A program made the position numbers and the translations under genes. From an uncultured Planctomycetaceae bacterium (GTDB taxonomy: Bacteria; Planctomycetota; Planctomycetia; Pirellulales; Pirellulaceae): a stretch of 33,780 nt of DNA. Under the pieces are notes generated by a model, which saw only the letters and a list, made by a program, of their open reading frames with translations, did not search any database and was not told where the DNA came from. The DNA lies in assembly GCA_903863885.1 (NCBI GenBank), contig CAIPEB010000019.1, positions 1 to 33,780 on the forward strand. The letters run 5' to 3'. Positions 17,655 through 25,637 of this stretch are shown here, in pieces (the first letter of the stretch is position 1; the number at the start of each line of letters is the position of its first letter).

Positions 17655-20594
17655 ATGGCAAGCTGCACGGTTCGGCGCATCAATATTCGAATCGTCTGTT
17701 GTGTTACGGCGCTGCTGGTTCTCGGTTGGGCAGCAGTGACGCAAGCTGTCGGGGATCGTGCCACGACAGAGGGCCGGAAACTTGTCTACAAAGACGCGGG
17801 TCAGACGATCGTCATACAGGCTTGGGGTCGTGACGGACTTCGAGTGAGGATTACTCCCGATGGCGGCCGCCAGACCTCGGACTGGGCGCTGGATATTCCG
17901 CTCGAGACCGAAGGTCAGATTACGATCTCGAACGAAGAGGCCGTCATCCGCAATGGGAAGATTTCCGCTCGCATTCATGACATTTACGCGCAGCGCGGGC
18001 ACATGCAGTTCTTTCGGCACTTCGGGGACCAGAAAACTCCGATCCTCGAGGAATACGATTATGTCGTGCACGCGCACAATCCCGGCTCGCGCACGTTCAG
18101 GCCGGTCGGCGACGGGCTATTTGAATGCGAATTGCATTTTGCTCCGCGCGACGGTGAACGATTGTACGGTATGGGCGAAAATGCCACCGGGCACGTCAAT
18201 CTCAAAGGGTCCGTGATCGACCTGTATCAGCGGCACGTCAAGGCCGTCGTTCCCTTTGTGGTATCCAGCGAAGGATACGGGTTTCTCTGGAACAACCCGT
18301 CGTTGGGCCGCGTGGAATTCGGCAGCAATCGCACACGTTGGGTGTCGCAGGGATGCCGGCAGCTCGACTACTACATCACGGCAGGCGACTCTTACGCCGA
18401 TATCCTCTCGAACTACGCCGACGCCACAGGGCATGCTCCCGAATTCCCGTACTGGGCTTCCGGCTTCTGGCAATGCAAGCTCCGTTATCAATCGCAGGCG
18501 GAATTCCTGAACATTGCGCGAGAATTCAAACGCCGCAGTCTGCCGCTCTCGGTCCTGGTGATTGACTTTCTTCACTGGGATGTGACAGGGAACTGGAAGC
18601 TCGACCCGAAGTTCTGGCCCGATCCCAAAGCGATGGTCAAGGAACTCGACGCGATGGGCGTCCGCATCATGATCTCGCCCTGGACGCTCGTGGACGAGAA
18701 GAGCGAGAACTTCGCCTACATGAAAGAACATGGCCTGTTCACGGGATCGATCGGCGGAAAGAAGGACACGGTTGACTTTGGCGGACCCAAGTACCAATAC
18801 GATCCGACGAACCCGGAGGCGGCCAAATACCTGTGGAGCAAATGGAAGTCGAACTATGTCGACCTCGGCATCCGTACGTTCTGGCTCGATCCGTGCGACG
18901 AGTTTCACGATATTCCGGACTATGACCAGGTGCTCTTTCACGTCGGTCCCGCGAAAGAGGCACACGCTTTCTTTCCCGTCGCGCATCAGAAGAACATTTA
19001 CGAGGGCCTGCAAGCTGCGGGCGAAAAAGAGGTGGTCACCATTTGCCGCAATGCTTGGGCCGGAAGCCAACGCTACGGCGCATGTCCTGCTCCGCACGAT
19101 ATCCGTTCATCTTTCGAGCACCTGGAAGAGTACATGAAAGTCGGGCTGAACGTGATGATGAGCGGAATCCCCTGGTGGAACTGCGATATCGGCGGTTTTA
19201 TCACGCTGGACAACGCGAGCCCGCAGTTCCAGGAACTGATGGTGCGCTGGTATCAGTACGGTGTCTTCTTGCCCGTCTTTCGCACTCATGGTTGTCGGCC
19301 CAATAACGAGCCATGGTCGATCGGGGGAGATACTTATCCCTTGATTCGGTCTTCCATCATGCTGCGCGAACGCCTGCGCCCCTACGTGATGCAGCAGATG
19401 CAACTCGCGTCGAAGGCAGGTCTGCCGCCGATGCGGCCGGTCTTCTTCGATTTTGACAAGGATCCGAAAGCGGCAACTGTCGAGGATCAGTTTCTGTTTG
19501 GCGCCGATTTGCTCGTGGCGCCGGTCACGAAGTTCGGCGTGCGAAAGCGGGATGTGTATCTGCCCGCAGGAACCGAGTGGACCGATGCGTGGACAGGTCG
19601 AGTCCATGAAGGCGGGCAGTTGATTTCGGCTGATGCGCCGCTGCAGTGCATTCCTGTCTTCGTGCGGGGCAGCAAGCCTGAACTGGTGGCTCTGTTTCAG
19701 AGCCTGGAAATTTTCAGCTTCAATTTCGGCTCCCTCGGTTCGGCGACAATCGAAGGGACGGACATCACGATTCGGGTTCCTCGCGGAACGGACCTTCGCT
19801 CGCTAGCGCCGATATTGACGGTTTCTGCCGGAACGACGGTAAGCCCCGCGTCGGGAAGCCAACTCGATTTCAGTCATCCGCAGACGTTCACACTGACCGC
19901 GCCGGACAAGTCGGCGAAGCAATACCGCGTGACGGTCGAACCCGTGCTCATGTTCGACTTCAATGACGGAACGCTTCAAGGCTGGCACAACCGAGTCTGG
20001 GATGCCGGACTGAATTCGCAGCGCGGCGAATGGACCGATCTTGCGCCCAACGAGACGGAAGTGCCGCAGAAGATCAATGGCGGACAATTGCTGCCTGCCA
20101 GCAGTGAGAATGCGCTGTTCCGAAACGCCGGCACGAATTTTATGGGCCAGACCAGAACGTATGTGGTTTCGGGCAATCACCTCGACAATCACCGGAACAC
20201 TCTTTGGCTGCGTTCACCGGAATTCCGCCTGACGGGTGCGGGGGACTTGAGATTTGAATTGCTGGCCGGCACCGGTGGCGGCGACCCTCCGGCACGAGAA
20301 GCCGCAGTACCCTTCGCGGCCGGTGACATTGATGCAACTGGTTGGATAGGCGTCTGTCTGTGTGACGCGGAGACCGGCGAGTTTGTGCTTTCGGCGAAAC
20401 GCAGCAGCCGCGATTTCAACAACTGGGAGCCGCTTGGCTTCCCTGCGGAACAACTGGCCCGACTCGATCACTCGCACACATTCACGTTGGATTTGCTCGT
20501 CACCGGCCGAGGCATCTGGAGCTGGGTGGGTCTGGACAATGTCTGTATTCCAGGCGAATTACAGGCTTCCTCGAGAAATGCCGACCGCAAGTAG
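17655..20594 (+). CDS. secreted GH31 family alpha-glycosidase
   Basis: About 979 residues with an N-terminal signal segment (IVCCVTALLVLGWAAVTQA). An N-terminal beta-sandwich is followed by the GH31 barrel. FWLDPCDEF gives the nucleophile D412; the GSQRY...HDIRSSFEHL block gives acid/base D482; WWNCDIGGF is the WxxDIGGF motif with Cys for the usual His. After the GH31 beta domains come an Ig-like domain (about 675-765: TIEGTDITIRVPRGTDL, TVSPASGS, QYRVTV) resembling DUF5018, and a C-terminal jelly-roll (FDFNDGTLQGW, then SPEFRL). The family includes alpha-glucosidases and alpha-xylosidases; I cannot choose between them. The start is uncertain: ATG 17655 is preferred because it puts a basic region before the signal helix, but GTG 17619 is in frame. 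Confidence 0.9.
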   Translation: MASCTVRRINIRIVCCVTALLVLGWAAVTQAVGDRATTEGRKLVYKDAGQTIVIQAWGRDGLRVRITPDGGRQTSDWALDIPLETEGQITISNEEAVIRNGKISARIHDIYAQRGHMQFFRHFGDQKTPILEEYDYVVHAHNPGSRTFRPVGDGLFECELHFAPRDGERLYGMGENATGHVNLKGSVIDLYQRHVKAVVPFVVSSEGYGFLWNNPSLGRVEFGSNRTRWVSQGCRQLDYYITAGDSYADILSNYADATGHAPEFPYWASGFWQCKLRYQSQAEFLNIAREFKRRSLPLSVLVIDFLHWDVTGNWKLDPKFWPDPKAMVKELDAMGVRIMISPWTLVDEKSENFAYMKEHGLFTGSIGGKKDTVDFGGPKYQYDPTNPEAAKYLWSKWKSNYVDLGIRTFWLDPCDEFHDIPDYDQVLFHVGPAKEAHAFFPVAHQKNIYEGLQAAGEKEVVTICRNAWAGSQRYGACPAPHDIRSSFEHLEEYMKVGLNVMMSGIPWWNCDIGGFITLDNASPQFQELMVRWYQYGVFLPVFRTHGCRPNNEPWSIGGDTYPLIRSSIMLRERLRPYVMQQMQLASKAGLPPMRPVFFDFDKDPKAATVEDQFLFGADLLVAPVTKFGVRKRDVYLPAGTEWTDAWTGRVHEGGQLISADAPLQCIPVFVRGSKPELVALFQSLEIFSFNFGSLGSATIEGTDITIRVPRGTDLRSLAPILTVSAGTTVSPASGSQLDFSHPQTFTLTAPDKSAKQYRVTVEPVLMFDFNDGTLQGWHNRVWDAGLNSQRGEWTDLAPNETEVPQKINGGQLLPASSENALFRNAGTNFMGQTRTYVVSGNHLDNHRNTLWLRSPEFRLTGAGDLRFELLAGTGGGDPPAREAAVPFAAGDIDATGWIGVCLCDAETGEFVLSAKRSSRDFNNWEPLGFPAEQLARLDHSHTFTLDLLVTGRGIWSWVGLDNVCIPGELQASSRNADRK

Positions 20595-20604
20595 CTCCTG
20601 TGCA

Positions 20605-20623
20605 AACACGGTGCAACCGTGTT
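20605..20623. terminator. terminator-like hairpin after the GH31 gene
   Basis: AACACGGT-GCA-ACCGTGTT is a perfect 8-bp stem with a 3-nt loop, 10 nt after the GH31 stop. No T-run follows, so it may end transcription inefficiently or protect the 3' end. Confidence 0.5.
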
Positions 20624-20647
20624 GATGCCTCGGTGTCGTCGTACGAA

Positions 20648-20680
20648 GGAGTCTGGAGTCCGGAGTCCGGAGTCCGGAGG
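20648..20680 (+). repeat. GGAGTCC heptamer tandem repeat
   Basis: Four consecutive 7-nt units (GGAGTCT then three GGAGTCC) and a partial fifth. Shorter relatives lie at 8693-8714 and, on the other strand, near 11318-11341. In the first two places the heptamers come just before structured repeat units. Confidence 0.8.
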
Positions 20681-20730
20681 AAGACGAATGTCCAAGTGGC
20701 GGCTGAGCACCAGCTGTCGGCTACCCGATG

Positions 20731-20843
20731 CCGACCGGATTCCGGTGTGCCAGCGCTCGTTTTTCGAGCTTGACACACCCTGCGGATTGCTTGAGTCGCG
20801 GAGCGACGGCACGAAGGTAGACGTGGGTTTCAACCCACGGCGG
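20731..20843 (+). repeat. structured dispersed repeat, copy 2
   Basis: A 113-nt unit, nearly identical to the next one. Its first half can fold: GGTGTG pairs with CACACC around an inner GCTCG-TTTTT-CGAGC hairpin. Its end is the palindrome CGTGGGTTTCAACCCACG (20822-20839). Confidence 0.9.
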
Positions 20844-20869
20844 GTCTTCAGTCTACCGACTGCCGTGTG

Positions 20870-20982
20870 CCGACCGGATTCCGGTGTGCCAGCGCTCGTT
20901 TTTCGAGCTTGACACACCCTGCGAGTTGCTTGAGCCTCGGAGCGACGGCAGGAAGGTAGACGTGGGTTTCAACCCACGGCGG
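20870..20982 (+). repeat. structured dispersed repeat, copy 3
   Basis: A 113-nt unit in direct tandem with the previous one, separated by 26 nt. The few differences are in the segment between the two hairpins. The terminal palindrome is at 20961-20978. Confidence 0.9.
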
Positions 20983-21013
20983 TTATGCGGTTGATTTCTC
21001 CGGGAAGCGAAGA

Positions 21014-21050
21014 TGCCACGGATTGGCACCGATTGGCACGGATGAACGGG
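21014..21050 (+). repeat. dispersed element, copy 4 (CCACGGATT family)
   Basis: This copy has an internal near-duplication: GATTGGCACC is followed directly by GATTGGCACG before GATGAACGGGG. It directly follows the structured units, as the copy at 9001 follows its unit. Confidence 0.75.
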
Positions 21051-21122
21051 GTACGTGAGGTTACGCTCGCGGTGCAGGGGATTGCCACGCGTGCCAAGGC
21101 GCGTACGACGCGCGGGAAGAAG

Positions 21123-22037
21123 CTACTCAATCCGCTTCAGTCCTTCCCACATCAGATAATGTGCCTGGATGGGGAACTCGTCCATCCAGGCCCGGACTTC
21201 CAGCGTGCGCCAGGTTCCGCTGCCCTTGCCCTGGCCTTTGTCGTTTTCCCACAACCATTTCGGTGTCGGCCACAGACAGCCTGTCGGGTTCACTCGCCGA
21301 TAGAACGCCTGCGAGACGCCGTTCTGGCCGTGATGGGCCATCTGCACGAAGTCGGAACGGAGATGATCGGCGTACCGAGAATTCAGGAGCTTGTCCCCCC
21401 CTTCGACGCCGAGATCACCAGGAAATAGCACCGATTTAGCGTGGTCTGACATGCGAATGACCAGGCTTGAGTTATTCAGCGCGTTCTTCGTGATCTCGGG
21501 GTTCTTCACTCCCAACACCTCGATTCGGATGCCGTCGATCTCGAGGACCTGTCCCAGAACCAATTCGGCGACCGTCCGTCCTGCGTCCGTCAGCGTCGTC
21601 TCAAACAGTTCGAACTCCTTCTGGCTGCCTTCCGTTTCGTACTGCTGTGTCCAGAGGCGATCGGGCATCGATCCGTAAATCGCGGCGATCTTCAGCTCTC
21701 CCGGTTTACGCAGGATCGCGCAGAACGCGCCAACGTGGTCACTGTGGGCGTGGCTGACGATCCAGGCTTCGACGGAATTCCCGCGGGCACGAAGGAAGTC
21801 GAGCAGATACGGTGCGTCTCCCGCGTTGCCGCCGTCGATGACGATGACTTTCCCGTGAATCGTCTGGATGACGTAGGACATCATTTGCGTCGTGGTCTGG
21901 TTCGGAAGTTGCCACAAGACGAACGACGTATTGGTTGGCGTTTGGCTCGCGTCCTGCGCTCGGCTCGCAGCAAATCCGAGTGCGGTTAGAAACAACGCAA
22001 TCGCCGTCGTGCGAATCATCGACATGCCATGCCTCAT
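21123..22037 (-). CDS. secreted metallo-beta-lactamase-fold hydrolase
   Basis: A 304-residue protein with an N-terminal signal peptide (IRTTAIALFLTALGFAASRAQ). The metal-binding HAHSDH motif is at residues 96-101, followed by FPGDLG (D208) and MAHHGQNG (H235-H236). This layout is shared with ComEC-type and other extracytoplasmic MBL hydrolases. VIVIDGGNAGD near residue 65 is the usual early strand. The ATG at 22037 overlaps the TGA of the preceding gene (ATGA), so the two are translationally coupled. Its substrate is unknown; the coupling ties it to the GH42-like protein, so a role in processing a sugar-linked or phosphorylated ligand outside the cell is possible but unproven. Confidence 0.88.
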   Translation of the reverse strand: MRHGMSMIRTTAIALFLTALGFAASRAQDASQTPTNTSFVLWQLPNQTTTQMMSYVIQTIHGKVIVIDGGNAGDAPYLLDFLRARGNSVEAWIVSHAHSDHVGAFCAILRKPGELKIAAIYGSMPDRLWTQQYETEGSQKEFELFETTLTDAGRTVAELVLGQVLEIDGIRIEVLGVKNPEITKNALNNSSLVIRMSDHAKSVLFPGDLGVEGGDKLLNSRYADHLRSDFVQMAHHGQNGVSQAFYRRVNPTGCLWPTPKWLWENDKGQGKGSGTWRTLEVRAWMDEFPIQAHYLMWEGLKRIE

Positions 22038-24169
22038 GGTGCGGGAACCGTCTCGGGTGTGATATTCAGCAATCGCACGCCACCGCGGTCGACGCTCAGT
22101 TCAATGTCTCGGGCGCCCTGTGATTCGGTAGTCGTCGAAATCTCCTGATCGTTCGCCATATCAACAACGCGGCCGATGGGGAACGGGAGATCGCGGAGAC
22201 GCACCGTCGTCTCCGGTTCTTCCGATTCGTGATTGATGACGAACAGAAAGGCTTCTCGCGTGTTGGCGCGGACCGATGCTTCGATGTCGGGGTTGGAGGA
22301 CCGCACGTGAGCGTTGACCTCCGCATCGCTGGTGACGGCGTCTACTAATTCGCCCAGTTGGTCGCGGGCGTCGGGGTCTTCATCCTCCCAGGCCCTGAAG
22401 TACGTGTCCTGGACGCAGAATCCCAGTACGTAGGCTCGCCCTTTTCCAACTTCGTTTCGCACCAGCACGGGCTGGCCCGATACTGTCTTCGCGAGCACCT
22501 GGCCCGTGGTAACAACGCACGGACGAGGACTAACCAGCGTCAAGGCGATCTCCTGTCCCATGGCCGCGTCTTTCCATTCGTCTTTGGAGAAAACCGACTC
22601 GTCCGGCGTCTTGTCATCGCGGCACTGCCATCCGGGCGGACTGGTCTTGTTGGGAACCCAGTGCCCGGATCGTCGGATCCGATCGGCGCCTTGGCCTTTG
22701 ACGCCAAAGATGGCCTCGAGCGTCTGAGACGGCTCTCGAAGTTCATTGGAGCGCGGCACGCAGTCGGCGATGACAGTGCCCCCGTTCTTCACGAAGGCAG
22801 CAATGTGGTTCGCGACCTTCTCGGGAAGCAGTTCGACATCGAACAAAACCAGGATGTCGTAGCCTCCGAGCTTATCGTCCGTGACCTGGTCCTCGTGCAG
22901 TACGTCAAGTTCTCCGAACGATCGCAGAAACAACTCGTACGAGAGCCCGACATTGAAGTACTCCTGCTGAAGCTGAATCAGTTGCGTGCGGGGAAAGAGC
23001 ATGCAGGCTTTGGCTCTGACCTTGGGGGCATCGAGAATACGTGCCCCCGCTTTCTGCAGCAGCCGCAATCCGTCGCCGAATGTGTCCCAGTGTCCGGCAT
23101 CGACGGGAATCTGGTAGCCGGTCAACAAATAGTTCGCGCCGCTGGCCACTGCCGTCATGCTCATTTCACGCTCGGACCATCGCATCGCGGCCAGTTCCGG
23201 GCACAAATACGCGGCGAACCACGCGGGATTGTAGGTTCCAACCCAGAAGCCGAGATCCTTCTTGTACGCCTGGGTCAATGCACGCATCTGTGCGAAAGCA
23301 TAATGCGTCTGACTGATGCGGGGCTTCGGCAGCTGCGCGGGACGCCCGAAGCGAAAATCGAACATCATGTACGGATAGATGTCGAAGACGAACAGATCGG
23401 CGAAGTCGCCGCCCCAGTGTCCCACGTCGTCAATTGCGAGTTCCGAGTGCGAACTGAACCCCGCGCCGAACGTGTTGTGGCTATCGTGCGTCAACGTGAT
23501 TTTTGCGTTGCCGGCAAGTTCCTTGGCTATGGGATAGACCTGACGCCATCCATCCGGGAATCCATCGGATCGGAAATTGATCACGTCCAGCCATTTCTTC
23601 GGGTCGTTGCGGATCGACTCGATGTCGGGCGGCAGATCGTATCCATAACGCTTCTTGAACTCGGCTTTAATCCCGTCGGTGTATCCGAATGACTTTGGCC
23701 CCCAGTGAAACGGCTCGTCCTGGTAGGCGAACACGTTGTACAGCCGCGGGATCGATTTGAGCGGCGCGAGGGCCTTCTCTGCGTTTGCGCGAACCGCTTT
23801 GGCGTATTCCGGCGAGTAAATGCAGGGATCGGGCGGATCGGTGCGTCCGAACAGTTCGAGGGCTCCGGCGTGGTAGCTTACGATCATTCCCTGGTCTTGA
23901 GCGTAGCGGAGAATGATCGCTTCTTCATTGGCCGGACGGTGCGTCGGCGCCTCGATCCCCGTGAATCCGTGTGCGCGAATATTGTCGATCGTGTCGCGGA
24001 TTGTTGCCTCATCCAACGGCCCTTCCCCGCCCTTCCAGCCTTTGCCCGAGGGAACAGGGGAAAACTGCGTGACTGCCGGGAAAAACGTCAATTCGGCCGC
24101 CGGGCCGCCAACGCAGACGCCGAAAAACAAGCTGGCTGCCAAGATGCTCATGAACCTGTGCATCGCCAT
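22034..24169 (-). CDS. secreted GH42-like glycosidase
   Basis: About 711 residues with a signal peptide (FMSILAASLFFGVCVGGPAA). The first 400 residues look like a GH-A clan barrel: FTGIEAPTHRP, YNVFAYQDEPFHWG (E152 as candidate acid/base), ITLTHDSHNTFGAG and FWVGTYNPAWF. A Rossmann-like domain follows (YDILVLFDVELL, then FVKNGGTVIAD), as in the trimerisation domain of GH42 beta-galactosidases, and then a small C-terminal beta domain. ATG 24169 is chosen because the signal peptide begins there and a GGAG lies 10 nt upstream; the frame is open to 24442 but runs through a dispersed repeat. The family link is inferred from layout and may be to a related uncharacterised group. It is coupled to the downstream hydrolase. 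Confidence 0.78.
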   Translation of the reverse strand: MAMHRFMSILAASLFFGVCVGGPAAELTFFPAVTQFSPVPSGKGWKGGEGPLDEATIRDTIDNIRAHGFTGIEAPTHRPANEEAIILRYAQDQGMIVSYHAGALELFGRTDPPDPCIYSPEYAKAVRANAEKALAPLKSIPRLYNVFAYQDEPFHWGPKSFGYTDGIKAEFKKRYGYDLPPDIESIRNDPKKWLDVINFRSDGFPDGWRQVYPIAKELAGNAKITLTHDSHNTFGAGFSSHSELAIDDVGHWGGDFADLFVFDIYPYMMFDFRFGRPAQLPKPRISQTHYAFAQMRALTQAYKKDLGFWVGTYNPAWFAAYLCPELAAMRWSEREMSMTAVASGANYLLTGYQIPVDAGHWDTFGDGLRLLQKAGARILDAPKVRAKACMLFPRTQLIQLQQEYFNVGLSYELFLRSFGELDVLHEDQVTDDKLGGYDILVLFDVELLPEKVANHIAAFVKNGGTVIADCVPRSNELREPSQTLEAIFGVKGQGADRIRRSGHWVPNKTSPPGWQCRDDKTPDESVFSKDEWKDAAMGQEIALTLVSPRPCVVTTGQVLAKTVSGQPVLVRNEVGKGRAYVLGFCVQDTYFRAWEDEDPDARDQLGELVDAVTSDAEVNAHVRSSNPDIEASVRANTREAFLFVINHESEEPETTVRLRDLPFPIGRVVDMANDQEISTTTESQGARDIELSVDRGGVRLLNITPETVPAP

Positions 24170-24569
24170 TGCTGATGTGCTCCGCTTGAAGTTGCCGAAA
24201 TTTGTGCCCGCAATTCTAACGCGACTGGAAACACGCACGCAAAGCAATAACTTGCGAGCCGCTTCCAACTTCTTTGATATGATCGTGGTCTCGTACGGTG
24301 TTTTGGAATTCACTGTTCTCTTGGGGAGAGTGGGCGCCGCAGAGCCGGAGAGGGGGCACAGTCCCTTTCCGGACGCTTTTGCGTCCGAGTATCCCGCATT
24401 GCGCTCCTCGTGCTGAACGGGAAGGCGAATTTGATTCGTCAAACACGTTCTGACACGGTTCCGGCTCGCAATGTGGAACGCAGTGCGATAGGCTGTCGGG
24501 TCGACCCCTGTCCGGCAGTCTCATGGGCATCGACGATCGAAGTGACACCAGTTGCCGAGAACACGTGCG
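24170..24569. other. gene-free stretch between divergent genes, 400 bp
   Basis: Contains the second long dispersed repeat (24289-24433) and the leaders of two divergent genes. No supported small gene. Confidence 0.7.
24289..24433 (+). repeat. long dispersed repeat, copy 2
   Basis: Partner of 14858-15010. It contains a perfect hairpin CGGACGC-TTTT-GCGTCCG at 24370-24387. The same region of the other copy forms a different hairpin, which suggests structure rather than sequence is kept. Confidence 0.65.
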
Positions 24570-25637
24570 ATGGACACCACGGCCCAGCATGATGCACAGC
24601 AGCGTGCGGATCGGATTGCGGTATTCAAAGCGGAACTCGCTCTGCTTGAGCGGGATCAGGTACTCGTCCTGACGGAGCAGCAGCGGTCGTCTCTCGACGA
24701 ACATCTCTCGCAACTTCTCGACGAATTGGCCAAGCAGTTCGGTGTGGACGTCTCGGAGTCGGCCCGACGGCTCTCGTGGGTGATTCGCATCGCGACGTTG
24801 CTCGGAGGCGCAGCGTTATTCGCCTCCGTAGTGCTGTTTCTGCACCGGATCTGGGGTTCGTTGCCGGAGTCGGCGCACACTCCCCTGCTTGCAGCCTTTC
24901 CCGTCATCCTGCTGGTTTCAGCCGAAGTGTCCTGTCGTGCGGGCGTTCACGCTTACTACACAGCGCTCTTGGCCTTGGCCGGTACCATTGCTTTCATGAT
25001 GGAGTTGAGCACGCTTGGGACCGTGCACAACATGTCGTCATCCCCCAACGCGATGCTGGCATGGTCAGCCGTGGCAGTGTTGCTGGCCTATGCGTACGGA
25101 ATTCGCCTTCTCTTGGCGGTTGGGGCGGTTCTGTTCTGTGCTTTCTCCGGCGCTCTGTGGGTGTCCATCGCAGGCAGTGACTGGGGGAACTTTCCGGAAC
25201 GGGCCGGGTACATCATTCCGTCGGCCGCGGCCGTGTACCTGATTCCGCCGCTCCTGAAGCGCGACCACCACAAGTTCAACGAGGTCTATCGAGCGTGCGG
25301 CGCAGCGCTCGCACTGGGCTCGCTCTTCATTATGTCCCAGGTCGGATACTCGTACGGTACGGGGCTCTCGACGCGTGCCTTTGAATTCGCGTGTCAACTG
25401 GCGGGGCTTGGGCTCAGCGCAGCCGTTGTTCTGCATGGCCTGCGGCTGGCGCAGCGGTTCGTTGTAAATACGGGTGCGATTGGGTTTGTGGTATTCCTGT
25501 TCGTGAGGTTGCATGCCTGGTGGTGGGACTGGATGCCGAAGTACGTGTTTTTCCTGCTGCTCGGGCTGATCGCTATTGCACTGCTGCTTGTGTTTCGGCG
25601 CATGCGGGCGAATCTCGCGGGGAGGAATGCGCAATGA
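24570..25637 (+). CDS. DUF2157 membrane protein
   Basis: A 355-residue protein. A cytoplasmic N-terminal helical part of about 75 residues (ALLERDQVLVLTEQQ) is the DUF2157 region. About nine to ten hydrophobic helices follow, from ATLLGGAALFASVVLFL to FFLLLGLIAIALLLVF. The C-terminus is a short basic tail. ATG 24570 is preferred over 24552, with GAGAA upstream. Its stop overlaps the next start (ATGA), and DUF2157 proteins are often followed by a small anchored periplasmic partner. Function is unknown; a membrane complex of the two is the likely product. Confidence 0.85.
   Translation: MDTTAQHDAQQRADRIAVFKAELALLERDQVLVLTEQQRSSLDEHLSQLLDELAKQFGVDVSESARRLSWVIRIATLLGGAALFASVVLFLHRIWGSLPESAHTPLLAAFPVILLVSAEVSCRAGVHAYYTALLALAGTIAFMMELSTLGTVHNMSSSPNAMLAWSAVAVLLAYAYGIRLLLAVGAVLFCAFSGALWVSIAGSDWGNFPERAGYIIPSAAAVYLIPPLLKRDHHKFNEVYRACGAALALGSLFIMSQVGYSYGTGLSTRAFEFACQLAGLGLSAAVVLHGLRLAQRFVVNTGAIGFVVFLFVRLHAWWWDWMPKYVFFLLLGLIAIALLLVFRRMRANLAGRNAQ

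Larger units (their letters stand above)
20595..21122. other. gene-free stretch between convergent genes, dense in repeats
   Basis: This 528-bp gap separates the GH31 gene from the converging hydrolase gene. It holds a terminator-like hairpin (20605-20623), four GGAGTCC-type heptamers (20648-20680), two tandem structured units (20731-20843 and 20870-20982) and a CCACGGATT element (21014-21050). No protein-like frame is present. Confidence 0.85.

Noticed and set aside
20731-20982. CRISPR-like array
   Set aside because: Only two units of 113 nt with a single 26-nt spacer, and they contain hairpins; unit and spacer sizes do not fit CRISPR.
22358-23692. 444-codon plus-strand frame opposite the GH42-like gene
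   Set aside because: Antisense shadow; the minus strand has a signal peptide and barrel motifs.
24170-24442. N-terminal extension of the GH42-like protein
   Set aside because: It reads through a dispersed repeat and precedes a clear signal peptide at 24169.
25391-25633. N-terminal extension of the DUF4824 protein
   Set aside because: It overlaps the DUF2157 gene in another frame; GGAGGA and the membrane helix mark 25634 as the start.
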